Shown here: positions 1-9,053 of the stretch, piece by piece | How positions within the stretch are numbered: position 1 is the first letter of the stretch | Layout: the number at the start of each line of letters is the position of its first letter | NCBI RefSeq assembly: GCF_003627955.1 | Contig: NZ_RBWS01000006.1 | Coordinates: 186,001-250,000 of the forward strand | Length of the DNA stretch: 64,000 bases | Direction: 5' to 3' | DNA from: Sphingobacterium puteale | GTDB taxonomy: Bacteria; Bacteroidota; Bacteroidia; Sphingobacteriales; Sphingobacteriaceae | Notes under the pieces: generated by a model | Seen by the model: only the letters and a program-made list of their open reading frames with translations | The model's database searches: none | What the model was told of the DNA's origin: nothing | Made by a program: the position numbers and the translations under genes

Positions 1-498
1 ATATGTTGCTGCCCAAGCGTGAGCCTGACCAGCGACTGAAAAGCCGGTCATTTCGCTGGTGATGGCTCTGTTGCCTATTTTCGGGCTGCTGTACAATTGA
101 TAGCGAAAGGCTACCCCATTGTTATAGGCCCGAAAGAAGAGGTCCATCCGTCGTTTCTCGCCTTCCTTTTCGATCAGGGCAAGATGAGTTTCGTTCCACT
201 GCATGTCGATATTGGCGTGTTTATTCTTTACGACTGGTCTCCAAGAATCGCGTTGACTGCTGGTTTTAGGAGTGCTTAGCAAGGTAAAGCCTCTATGCAT
301 GGCAGGTTCATCCTGTAGTTGAAAACCCATTGGCGAAGGGTGTATGACTTGCTTGTCCCTGTAGGATACGGAGTAGGAGAGCCCATCGGATAGGTCAATG
401 TCCAAACAAATTTTTCCGTCAGGGGATTTTATTGTGTAAGTCTGTGCCGAGAGGCCCAACGATATTGCGAGAAATAGAATGATGATAAATGCTCTCAT
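1..498 (-). CDS. GH97 family glycoside hydrolase, N-terminal part (cut by window edge)
   Basis: This open frame of 166 codons starts at 498 and runs off the left edge. It begins with a signal peptide (MRAFIIILFLAISLGLSAQ). The following sequence has the look of the N-terminal beta-sandwich of family GH97: SPDGKI near the mature start, a DSWRPV segment and FRAYNNGVAFRY. GH97 proteins are periplasmic alpha-glucosidases or alpha-galactosidases of Sus-type operons. The catalytic barrel lies outside the window, so retaining or inverting mechanism and substrate cannot be judged. It is the last visible gene of the minus-strand operon, 35 bp after the GH42 gene. Alpha-galactosidase would suit the locus, but that is inference. 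Confidence 0.72.
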   Translation of the reverse strand, partial: MRAFIIILFLAISLGLSAQTYTIKSPDGKICLDIDLSDGLSYSVSYRDKQVIHPSPMGFQLQDEPAMHRGFTLLSTPKTSSQRDSWRPVVKNKHANIDMQWNETHLALIEKEGEKRRMDLFFRAYNNGVAFRYQLYSSPKIGNRAITSEMTGFSVAGQAHAWAATY

Positions 499-533
499 GA
501 TAATTAGTGAATATGTTGATAAGGGAATGTGAA

Positions 534-2594
534 TTACTTTTCTTCCATGATATACACGTCCCAAGGGCCTAATAAGATCTGTTGACCTGCTTGCACCACA
601 TTGCCCGAAATAAGTTCTTTCGTTGGAGCACCTGTATATGTAATCTGTTTTGGTTGAGCACTATAATTAAATAGGTAATGTATCGCCTTGCCCCATTTAT
701 TCGTTCCCGAACGCTGAATGATTGGGAAAGTGTAGCTGTTGACGGCGGTAACCTTGGCCGCCGTAGCAGTTTCTCGGATAATCGCATTGAGCAATTCCTG
801 TGAAGGATAGGTTCCGATATAGGTTAGCTTTCCTTTGCCGTATGTATTTTCTGTTATCACGGGCCTCTTTCCAAAGAAGGGGTGTTCGGCATAGGCCAAG
901 GGTTTGGCAGTCTCAGTTTGTAAAAACTCGTACCAGTCGCCTATTTGGTTCTTGCTGGTCAATTGAAAAGGATTATCTTTCAGCTGCATATCGCCGATTG
1001 TGGAGAACTCTTGATAGTAGAATCCACAGGCTTTCCGCAATGGTCCGGGTGCTGCCGTGGCCCTAACGGCAGAGTGCTCGTCGCAATAGCCGCTTTTGTG
1101 CATCATGACGACATGGCCGCCCTCTTTTACAAATTTATCAATCGCCTGAAGCAGTTCATCCGTAGCGACATAAAGCGGAGGGATAACCAACATGGCATAG
1201 CCGTTAAAATCATAAATTTTATCGCATGGGATAATATCTGCTTCAATATTTTGAAAGTATAGTGATTTGTGGACCATGTCGATGGGGTAATTGTTTTTAT
1301 AGGTATAAGGCATAAAGTTCATTGCGTGGTATGAATCGTGGCTATACAAGATTGCTACTTTATTTTTCTTTTTCAAGTCGATGATATGATCCCCGATTTT
1401 TGCCAGCTCTTTTGCAGTAGTTTTAAACTCATTGTATATTCGATTCGGCTGCAGATCGTGTCCCAATATGCCGCGCCAATAGGTTTCCTGGCCATAATGT
1501 AGGGTAGACCAATGCCAGTATTCCACCATATTGGCACCTGAGGCATAATGGGCATACACGTTTTGCCGTAACTGTCTGTCGTAGGGTGGATACTGGGTGC
1601 GCGCGTCCCAACCTATTCCCTGAGCGTTGGTTTCCATCACGATGTAATTATTCTTGCCGACAGTGCGTACAAAATCACCTGCATAAGCGATGCGCTGCCC
1701 ATCTTGTTTATCCTGTACGTCATGGTAAATATTGATGGCAGGATATTGCATCTGACGAAAACTTTCCACCTGATCTATATTGTGAAAATCAGGCATAAAG
1801 CAGTGGGTTATAAACTGGTCTTTGCGCTTATATTCATTGACAATGTCGCATTGCCAGTTGAGAAAGTCAGCGACCTGTTTGCGGTTGTACCGCTCCCATT
1901 CGTTTTTATAGGAGGGATTGGTGACGCCATCGCGGGTATAGAATTCTTCCCAAGTCCGAATATTCATTCCCCAGTAGTTCATACCCCATGCTTTGTTGAG
2001 TAAATTGAGGTCATTGTTAAAACGGTTCTTTATGTAATTTCGAAATCCGATAAAATAATCCTGATTATTTACACCACGCGCTTCTGTTTCATTGTCTACC
2101 TGATAGCCAATTACCCCAGGATGTTTTGCATATCTTTCCAATAGCTTACGGATGATACGCTCACTGTAATATTTAAAAGTGGGATTGGTAAAATCTATAT
2201 TTTGTCTGATTCCATAATACGCTTTATTGCCGCGCTGATATTCTGCCAACACCTCGGGATGTGTGTGGGCAAGCCATGCGGGAATGGAATAAGTAGGTGT
2301 TCCAAGTATCATTTTAATACCTGCCTGATACATTTTGTCGATAATCCGGTCCATCCATTCAAATTCAAATACGCCTTCCCGTGGTTCAAATAGACCCCAG
2401 GCAGATTCGCCTATACGGATGACGTTGAGCCCAGCATTTTTCATTAGACGGATATCTTCCTCCAGGCGCTCGCCCGGCATGTATTCGTGGTAGTATGCTG
2501 CACCGTAAAGGGGGCGATCAAACTTGTATTGTGCCTCCAGGGGAAGGATTGTGATGCACATCAAGCATAGGAAAAAAATGTTTTTTGGTGTCAT
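534..2594 (-). CDS. GH42-type beta-galactosidase, secreted
   Basis: The 686-residue protein has a signal peptide ending near EAQ (residue 21) and a GH42-type TIM barrel. A typical GH42 stretch GTPTYSIPAWLA lies at residues 98-109. The acid/base candidate is Glu169 in YQVDNE, and the nucleophile candidate is Glu321 in IVMETNAQG. A trimerisation/GATase-like domain (about 420-600) and a short C-terminal beta domain follow, giving a usual GH42 length. It should remove terminal beta-linked galactose from oligosaccharides in the periplasm. Beta-galactosidase is the common family activity, but other exo-glycosidase specificities occur. It sits between GH5 and GH97 genes in the same operon. Confidence 0.85.
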   Translation of the reverse strand: MTPKNIFFLCLMCITILPLEAQYKFDRPLYGAAYYHEYMPGERLEEDIRLMKNAGLNVIRIGESAWGLFEPREGVFEFEWMDRIIDKMYQAGIKMILGTPTYSIPAWLAHTHPEVLAEYQRGNKAYYGIRQNIDFTNPTFKYYSERIIRKLLERYAKHPGVIGYQVDNETEARGVNNQDYFIGFRNYIKNRFNNDLNLLNKAWGMNYWGMNIRTWEEFYTRDGVTNPSYKNEWERYNRKQVADFLNWQCDIVNEYKRKDQFITHCFMPDFHNIDQVESFRQMQYPAINIYHDVQDKQDGQRIAYAGDFVRTVGKNNYIVMETNAQGIGWDARTQYPPYDRQLRQNVYAHYASGANMVEYWHWSTLHYGQETYWRGILGHDLQPNRIYNEFKTTAKELAKIGDHIIDLKKKNKVAILYSHDSYHAMNFMPYTYKNNYPIDMVHKSLYFQNIEADIIPCDKIYDFNGYAMLVIPPLYVATDELLQAIDKFVKEGGHVVMMHKSGYCDEHSAVRATAAPGPLRKACGFYYQEFSTIGDMQLKDNPFQLTSKNQIGDWYEFLQTETAKPLAYAEHPFFGKRPVITENTYGKGKLTYIGTYPSQELLNAIIRETATAAKVTAVNSYTFPIIQRSGTNKWGKAIHYLFNYSAQPKQITYTGAPTKELISGNVVQAGQQILLGPWDVYIMEEK

Positions 2595-2708
2595 TGGTTT
2601 TGGTATATCGTTATGTTAAAGGTTAGAGACGTACGTTGTACGCCTCCACGTGCTACTTTTTCAAAAGCTCTTTGTTGTACGCGATCCATAAGTTGCGAAT
2701 GGCAAACT

Positions 2709-3920
2709 TTATTTTTTATTGCGTGGATATTTAGTAGGTATTGCTTTCATCTGTTCCAGAAAGACTGGATCTTTAAAAGTACTCGTTGTCCGATCATATT
2801 GCCCGGCTCCCTGAACATCCCAGAGCATCGGACACATACCACGCGAATAAATTGCTTCAGTAACTGAAACATTAAATAGCCTGACTACTTCCTGTGTTCT
2901 ATTCTTGGAGGAACAGGCATATTCGCCAATGACGACCGGTATCCCTTTGTCGACACAATTTTTCTTTAGCAGATCCATGTTGTCGTTAAGTTCCTTAAAT
3001 TCTTGCGGCGTACCCCAAGAAGGGACACCAACTCCCCATCCTGCATCTTCACCATTGCCTAATATGGCAAATAATGGCGGAGTATAATAATGTACGGTTA
3101 ACGCAAGATGTTTTGCCGGATCGGTAGGAATTTTGGTGAGTGGGTCAAAAGCATACTCCAGACCAGTATTGTAAATTTCTACTAAAAGATGGCGTTTTGC
3201 ATTGTTACCGCCCGATTTTCTGACGATGTCCACAAAAAGTTGATTAAGTTCATTTACATAGCCGAATGCTTTTGCTTTTTCGGTCTGTCCTCCATTCCAA
3301 GGAGTCCATATCTCATCATAGCCGATTTCATTCATGGGTTCAAAGATCAGGTGATCACCATATTTCTCAAATCGGTTACAGAGTTGTTCCCAGATGGAAG
3401 TGAACTTTTTCTTGGCTTCATTGTCTGTTGGGACTTTTTTGACCCATTCATTCTCATGGTGCACATTTATAATAGCTACCAAACCGCAATCAAGTGTCCA
3501 ATTTAAGATCGATTCGACTCTGTTCAGCAGATCCGGATGGATCCTGTAATTTTCCTCGTTTATCATCATGTTGCTCCAGGTGACTGGAATTCTCAGTGAA
3601 GAATAACCGGCTTCAGCATACCCTTCAATCATTTCTTTTGTAATGAGCGGGCTGCCCCATGCCGTTTCGTAATTGGAGATATTGCTTGGGTTGATCCAGC
3701 TGCCTGTCGCATCCAAGGCATTGCCTAGATTGATCCCTAAACCCATTTCATCAACCAATTGCCTGGTACTGAAATTTTCACGAATTGCGAATTTACTGTA
3801 AGCAGGTTTTAGTTCCTCTTTCTGTTCAGGTGTATGCAACTCTGTATTGGCCTTAATCTCTTTATTAGAGCATGCTGGAAGTATCAACAGCATGATGATG
3901 TAACTCAATAACTTTTTCAT
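2709..3920 (-). CDS. GH5 family endo-glucanase-type lipoprotein
   Basis: This 403-residue lipoprotein has a lipobox ending at Cys17 (LILPACSN) and a low-complexity linker to about residue 45. The GH5 barrel begins with MGLGINLGNALDA (59-71). Catalytic candidates are Glu198 in LIFEPMNE (acid/base) and Glu333 in VVIGEYA (nucleophile); the conserved VHYYTPP segment lies between them. The NLGNALDA opening resembles subfamily GH5_4 (endo-glucanase/xyloglucanase), but mannanase cannot be excluded. As a probable surface lipoprotein it would make the first cuts in the polymer before SusCD import. It lies 61 bp after the esterase gene and 114 bp before the GH42 gene. Confidence 0.85.
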   Translation of the reverse strand: MKKLLSYIIMLLILPACSNKEIKANTELHTPEQKEELKPAYSKFAIRENFSTRQLVDEMGLGINLGNALDATGSWINPSNISNYETAWGSPLITKEMIEGYAEAGYSSLRIPVTWSNMMINEENYRIHPDLLNRVESILNWTLDCGLVAIINVHHENEWVKKVPTDNEAKKKFTSIWEQLCNRFEKYGDHLIFEPMNEIGYDEIWTPWNGGQTEKAKAFGYVNELNQLFVDIVRKSGGNNAKRHLLVEIYNTGLEYAFDPLTKIPTDPAKHLALTVHYYTPPLFAILGNGEDAGWGVGVPSWGTPQEFKELNDNMDLLKKNCVDKGIPVVIGEYACSSKNRTQEVVRLFNVSVTEAIYSRGMCPMLWDVQGAGQYDRTTSTFKDPVFLEQMKAIPTKYPRNKK

Positions 3921-3981
3921 TGGATCAATTCTTATATTTATTTTTTGATTAAATTATGCAACTTATGGTCTAACGTTTTAG

Positions 3982-5895
3982 TCACTCATTACTGAAAGGC
4001 ACAGCAGGTAAGCCCTCCTTATTGAATAAATTGACATCTGGGTTATTACTCCATGCATAGCGAACAAACTCAGGATTTAAAACCTGATCGGCATAGACAA
4101 TTAATTTGTTGCCTTCTATATGCGCTTTGGCCCATACAAATTTTTTATCTGCTCCAGCGATGGCAAAACCTTCCACATAACCGTATTTGTTGTCAACCAC
4201 GAGTCCTCCTCCGGTAGCATCAAAAGATATAACCAGTTTATTGCCTTCCTTTACCATCGATTTGAACATCGGCCCCGAATAGACAAGCTCTTTTTTGCCA
4301 TAATCTTTGGCCAATGCAATTAAAGCGAGTCGTCGGCCGACTTCCTGCTTGTTGCGCGGATGGATATCATCTGCTTCACCAATATCGGTAATTACAGCCT
4401 GACCAGTATGTACAAGACGGAGGGTCCGAGTCTGTGCATCTCTCAGCTTTGCCCAGTCACTATCTTCAGGGGTTTTATCTTTGGCCATATAATTGGCCAA
4501 TTGCACCCAATAGAAAGGGAAATCAAATTTCCAAAGTGATCGCCAATCCTGTATTAGATTGGGGAAGAGGGTACGGTAATCGTAAGCCTGGCCGGCATTA
4601 TGTTCGCCTTGGTACCAGATGACACCCCGAATGGTATATGGGATAATGGGATTGATCATGGCGTTAAAGAGCAAAGATGGAAACATATTTGGCGAAACTT
4701 CTTTATAGCCGTGCTGCTTGGTTGTGATGGCCTCTTTATAATTCCATTCGCCATCAAGGGGGGATTTCTCTCCTTCAATTTCGAGATATAGCTGGGCAGG
4801 ATTTCCGTAAAATCCGCCACCGCCACCGGTATCCATAATTTTTAGGGTAATAATATTTTCACCATCCTTTAAAACAGTTTTTGGGATATTGTAGCTCCTA
4901 GGAATGGTATATCCTTTTGTTTCACCCACTTTTACGCCGTTTATCCAACAGATATCATTGTCATCAATGGTTCCAAGATGTATAGACGCGGACTTGCTGG
5001 CACTACCCTTTGGAAGATGAATGCTACGTTTGAACCAAACAATGCCGTCGATATTATCCAATTTGGGTTCCCATAATTGTGGGACATTCATTTTTCCCCA
5101 TGTTGATAAGTCCGTATTGTTTTCGTACCATTTCTCGGCTATCCCCGGATCGTTCGCTAAAGCCTGTTGATAGGCCTGTTTCTTTAATTCGTTTTCGCTC
5201 ATAAAACTCTTTAGATCGCCTGTGGAAGCTTGTTTGTAGGGGGCGTTATAATGTGCAGGCAGTTTGTTAAAGCTGTTTCCACTGGTCCAGGTCTCAACAC
5301 CTGTACCACCCCAGGAAGAATTTATTATTCCGACGGGTATACCTAGTTCCTGATAGAGCTTAAGGGCAAAGAAGTATCCTACAGCTGAAAAATCGCCCAC
5401 GGTGGCAGGGGAACATATTTCCCATTTCCCGTTAAGATCTAGTTTGGGCACATCACTCATATTCTTTTCGACATTGAATGCCCGAATGTTCGGATAATTT
5501 GCCTGCCTGATTTCGCCGGTGGCATTATTGGAATTTTTTACGATCCATTCCATGTTAGATTGGCCGGAAGCAAGCCATACCTCGCCGACCAAGATATTTT
5601 TTAATAGGATCTGTTCCTTACGGCCATTTATTTTTAAACGATACGGTCCTCCGTGTGAAGTAGGGGCTAAGGTGAGTTTCCATTGACCATTTTTATCTGC
5701 CTTTGTATTCAGGTTTTGCTGCATAAACTGGACATGGATCGTTTCATTTTTTTCAGCCCATCCCCATAATTTTATGGGATTGTCCCGTTGTAGGATCATG
5801 TTGTCGCCAAATATAGCGGGAAGCCTAAGCTCAGCTTTTAATAGAAACGCATGTAAGAAAAAAGCAATGAAAATTGGGAGATGTTTTAGATTCAT
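3982..5895 (-). CDS. Sialate O-acetylesterase-family carbohydrate esterase with inserted beta-sandwich
   Basis: This 637-residue secreted protein starts with a signal peptide (cleavage near AEL, residue 21). Its SGNH-hydrolase blocks are split. Block I, WLASGQSNMEW, carries the nucleophile Ser113; block III is GVIWYQGEHNA (424-434); the final Asp-x-x-His is D509/H512 in EADDIHP. Between them, about residues 260-375, lies a galactose-binding-like beta-sandwich (GKMNVPQLWEP to LEIEGEK), an insertion typical of this family. The family deacetylates sialic acids or plant polysaccharides; the operon context favours acetyl groups on a plant glycan. The start codon is 3 bp from the GH43 stop, so the two are probably translationally coupled. 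Confidence 0.87.
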   Translation of the reverse strand: MNLKHLPIFIAFFLHAFLLKAELRLPAIFGDNMILQRDNPIKLWGWAEKNETIHVQFMQQNLNTKADKNGQWKLTLAPTSHGGPYRLKINGRKEQILLKNILVGEVWLASGQSNMEWIVKNSNNATGEIRQANYPNIRAFNVEKNMSDVPKLDLNGKWEICSPATVGDFSAVGYFFALKLYQELGIPVGIINSSWGGTGVETWTSGNSFNKLPAHYNAPYKQASTGDLKSFMSENELKKQAYQQALANDPGIAEKWYENNTDLSTWGKMNVPQLWEPKLDNIDGIVWFKRSIHLPKGSASKSASIHLGTIDDNDICWINGVKVGETKGYTIPRSYNIPKTVLKDGENIITLKIMDTGGGGGFYGNPAQLYLEIEGEKSPLDGEWNYKEAITTKQHGYKEVSPNMFPSLLFNAMINPIIPYTIRGVIWYQGEHNAGQAYDYRTLFPNLIQDWRSLWKFDFPFYWVQLANYMAKDKTPEDSDWAKLRDAQTRTLRLVHTGQAVITDIGEADDIHPRNKQEVGRRLALIALAKDYGKKELVYSGPMFKSMVKEGNKLVISFDATGGGLVVDNKYGYVEGFAIAGADKKFVWAKAHIEGNKLIVYADQVLNPEFVRYAWSNNPDVNLFNKEGLPAVPFSNE

Positions 5896-5898
5896 ATT

Positions 5899-7491
5899 TT
5901 ATATTGTTTTATAGTCGAACCAGTCAAAGAATACTTTTGCGTTAGTCGGAATGCCATTGGAGGTGCTATAAAGCCCTATCATTACACCAGTAAAGCCGCC
6001 AGCAACTTCGGTTGCAAGATACCGTGTGTCCAGTTTGCCGATTTCGCTGTAATTTTCACTATCGGGATTAGCTACCGAAAAGATATACTGTTGTGGAGTT
6101 CCTTCTACTCTTAATTTTTGTTGATTGCCCTGCACTATTCTTTCGGCGGCGATGTAGCTCAGTGAACCTACTTTAACGCGTAATTGAATGATATTCTGTT
6201 TTTTGTGTTTTATGATCAATAAATCATAGTGATGGTTGTTGTTTTGGATTAATGTTATTCCAGCTTCTTCATTTTCCTTTGAAGATTCAAATTGCAGTAG
6301 TGTAGTAGCCGTAAAATTGTGTTCCGTTTGTCTTCTTAGGATTGCTGAGATCGGTTTGGCATCGTTTAGCGTATTTGGGGTAGTTTTTATCGTGAGCCAT
6401 CCCTTTTTTTCGGATAGGGAATAATTGTCCCGTAGCGGATTTCTTAAATATTGCCATTCAAAACCAAGTTGTTGTTTGTCAAAATCGTTTCGAATAGCAG
6501 GTTTGCTGAACGGTTTCAACGGCAAAGTTGCCGTTTTCATGTCGAGGCTGATTGTTCCATTGCCATTGACCTGTGGCCATCCTCCTTGCGGCCAGTCCAC
6601 AGGAGCAAGAAAAGTTTCACGCCCCAGGACGTGGTAATAGCTGTAGGGCTGTGTAACCCTGAAACCGAGGCAAACCAGCCACCAGCTGCCATCCTTGGCC
6701 TGGACTAGATCTGCATGCCCTACACCTTGAATGGGATTTGCCTGTCCAATTCTATTGGCATGCGTCAGGATCGGATTCAGTGGACTGGATTCATAGGGCC
6801 CAAGGATATTTTTGCTTCGCCCAATTGTTGCGCTATGCATGTATTCGGTACCGCCCTCCCCCAGAAGCAGGTAATAAAACCCGTCTTTTTTATAGAGATG
6901 TGGAGCTTCGGGAAAACGCCCACCGATACCGCGCCAGACTAAGTGTTCGGGGCCTATGACCTTGCCGGTTTTGATATCAATCTCCGTCACCCGAATCCCT
7001 TCATTTCCTTGCGTGACAAAATAGGTTTTACCGTCCTCGTCCCAAAATATATCAGGATCGATACTCTCGATGGCAACGTAGATCGGATCACTCCAGGGGC
7101 CAGTGGGATCAGTAGCCGTGCAAAAGAAATTGCCGCCTGATGATACATTGGTACAGATGACATAAAACAGGCCATCGTGATAGCGGATCGAAGGGGCAAA
7201 TAAGCCGCCTGAAGCAGCTGCCTTTTCCAGCGGTAGCTGGGCATCCCGGGTGAGACAGTGACCTATCTGTTCCCAGTTGACAAGATCCTTACTATGATAA
7301 ATCGGGAGGCCCGGAAAATATTCAAAGGACGAAGTAACTAGGTAATAGTCATCGTCTACACGACAGATACTTGGATCCGGATTGAACCCTTTGATAATAG
7401 GATTTGAAAAGCCAGTTTGTGCAATGACATAATGAAAGGCAATGGAAAATAGGGCGGAGATAATGACGTAAATTGACTTTTTAAATTTCAT
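5899..7491 (-). CDS. GH43 family arabinofuranosidase/xylosidase with C-terminal beta-sandwich
   Basis: The 530-residue protein has a signal peptide (to about residue 25) and a five-blade propeller. The GH43 catalytic trio is visible: base Asp39 in GFNPDPS, pKa modulator in SIDPDIFWDEDG (Asp145/Asp147), and acid Glu195 in RFPEAPHLY. Residues about 330-530 form a ConA-like C-terminal domain often found in GH43 subfamilies. It most likely removes alpha-L-arabinofuranose or beta-xylose residues from imported oligosaccharides. Similar two-domain enzymes occur in xyloglucan and arabinoxylan loci, but subfamily assignment needs a search. It follows the surface glycan-binding gene by 98 bp. Confidence 0.87.
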   Translation of the reverse strand: MKFKKSIYVIISALFSIAFHYVIAQTGFSNPIIKGFNPDPSICRVDDDYYLVTSSFEYFPGLPIYHSKDLVNWEQIGHCLTRDAQLPLEKAAASGGLFAPSIRYHDGLFYVICTNVSSGGNFFCTATDPTGPWSDPIYVAIESIDPDIFWDEDGKTYFVTQGNEGIRVTEIDIKTGKVIGPEHLVWRGIGGRFPEAPHLYKKDGFYYLLLGEGGTEYMHSATIGRSKNILGPYESSPLNPILTHANRIGQANPIQGVGHADLVQAKDGSWWLVCLGFRVTQPYSYYHVLGRETFLAPVDWPQGGWPQVNGNGTISLDMKTATLPLKPFSKPAIRNDFDKQQLGFEWQYLRNPLRDNYSLSEKKGWLTIKTTPNTLNDAKPISAILRRQTEHNFTATTLLQFESSKENEEAGITLIQNNNHHYDLLIIKHKKQNIIQLRVKVGSLSYIAAERIVQGNQQKLRVEGTPQQYIFSVANPDSENYSEIGKLDTRYLATEVAGGFTGVMIGLYSTSNGIPTNAKVFFDWFDYKTI

Positions 7492-7589
7492 GTGTGTGTT
7501 TGTGAAAGATGATTGGTTACTAAAGGCCGTTATTAACGATTGCTCGTGTATCCGGCCTAGTTTTAAAGTGCTTATTGTTGTAAATGGGT

Positions 7590-9044
7590 TTAGTTTTTGC
7601 TTGTGTCTATAATTCTAAAATTGTCGAAATAGATGTCTACCTTGACATTGGCATTGTCTGCTTTATTTTTCGTGAAAATGCTCAGTTCCGAGCTGGCTAT
7701 GGCAGCAAAACTTCCGTAGTCGGCAACTGTCGTAAACCTATTGAGAAGGATGTCACAGGTCATCCATTTCCCAAGATTTGTTTTGTTGCTGTTTCGGTCG
7801 CGTGGCACATAATCTGACACCATTTTATCCCCGTTGCCTTTGAGCTGTAGGTCAAATGTCGCCGTCGCCAGAGGCTCATTAAGGAAGCATTCAAAGCGCA
7901 GTACAAGACTGCTAATAGGCGTATTGGCGGGTATTGTAGTTATTGTGGGGTAATTGCCTTTGTTGGACAGGTTGCCCCACCAATATTGCCATGCACCCGG
8001 TGATCCGAAGATGCGGTAAGCAGTCCCCGCTGTGAAGTAAGGTGGCTTGGTGCCGTCTGCCATTACAGGCATATTGTTGTCTCCCCACTCATAATGGCCT
8101 ATTTCGTCCCAATTCAGGACAAGATTCTCAATAGGATAAAATAGCTTTGTTGAATTAGATTGCCCACCAGCCGCATGAACCGTAATTGTACCGGATTTGA
8201 TAGGGGCTTTAGGGAGTCGATAATAGATGGTATCTTGACTTTTTGCTACCATAAGATCTTCACTTGGAATATCAAATTCTCCATTGATATTTAGTTTGGT
8301 CACGTTGATGAAGTTGACACCGGTAATAAACGCCTGGTCGCCAACAATAGGCATATCGCTGCTCCATGATTTTATTATTGGCGGCGAAACGTTAGTTGTG
8401 AAGGCTATGCTGACCGAATCTGTTATGCAGTAGACTGCCAGCCGGCCATCTTGGATACCTGATGGGATCTTTAATTCGATTTTATCATAGTCCTTACCGA
8501 CTTCATATTCGGTAGCTGGTACGCTACCGCCAGTTGCGGTTTCGAATGCTATTTTTTTTACTTCATAAAAATTTAAACCATATATACTGAGCTTTTCACC
8601 AGCTTTGGCTGGATAATTTAATTCGATACGGCTGATCTGGGGTGCTGGAGAGTAGATATGGAAATTGAACCTCGCTTCACCGTGGCTCGTTTCTATCCGA
8701 ATCTCATTGGGGAGATCCGGATTGGTGCCAGTCAGTAGCAAGTTGGCAGGAATGGAAATAATGGCGCTTGTTGACGTGCAGTAATTTGCATTAAATCCAA
8801 TCTGTTGATCATTAATATAAATTTTTTGTATACCGTCAAGATTTTTTCCGACAATAGCAATCATTGTGCCCGGAAATGCACCTGTAAAGGTGCTATCAGC
8901 TTTTTCAGGATCTGTCAGTCGTATGTGGGTTATCTCTGGGGGCATTGTCAGATCATTGTTGCGGCTACAGGATAGCATAGACAGCATAATAAATGCGATG
9001 AACACTAATAATATAAAGCGATTGTTATCATATATTGCTTTCAT
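7590..9044 (-). CDS. TIG-domain surface glycan-binding lipoprotein (SusE-position)
   Basis: The 484-residue lipoprotein has a lipobox at Cys26 (LSMLSCSRN). Three consecutive IPT/TIG-like immunoglobulin domains follow, recognisable by repeated patterns such as GTMIAIVGKNLDGIQKIYIN, KLSIYGLNFYEVKKI and QAFITGVNFINVTKL. After residue about 310 comes an aromatic-rich C-terminal domain (GAWQYWWGNLS) that should carry the glycan site. This layout matches SGBP-B proteins of Bacteroidetes xyloglucan loci, so it is probably an outer-surface binding protein that feeds the SusCD complex. It sits directly after susD (9-bp gap), the usual position. The glycan it binds is inference. Confidence 0.83.
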   Translation of the reverse strand: MKAIYDNNRFILLVFIAFIMLSMLSCSRNNDLTMPPEITHIRLTDPEKADSTFTGAFPGTMIAIVGKNLDGIQKIYINDQQIGFNANYCTSTSAIISIPANLLLTGTNPDLPNEIRIETSHGEARFNFHIYSPAPQISRIELNYPAKAGEKLSIYGLNFYEVKKIAFETATGGSVPATEYEVGKDYDKIELKIPSGIQDGRLAVYCITDSVSIAFTTNVSPPIIKSWSSDMPIVGDQAFITGVNFINVTKLNINGEFDIPSEDLMVAKSQDTIYYRLPKAPIKSGTITVHAAGGQSNSTKLFYPIENLVLNWDEIGHYEWGDNNMPVMADGTKPPYFTAGTAYRIFGSPGAWQYWWGNLSNKGNYPTITTIPANTPISSLVLRFECFLNEPLATATFDLQLKGNGDKMVSDYVPRDRNSNKTNLGKWMTCDILLNRFTTVADYGSFAAIASSELSIFTKNKADNANVKVDIYFDNFRIIDTSKN

Positions 9045-9053
9045 AATTCTCTA

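Noticed and set aside
97..279. Short plus-strand open frame of 60 codons
   Set aside because: It lies antisense to the GH97 N-terminal frame, which has signal peptide and family motifs.
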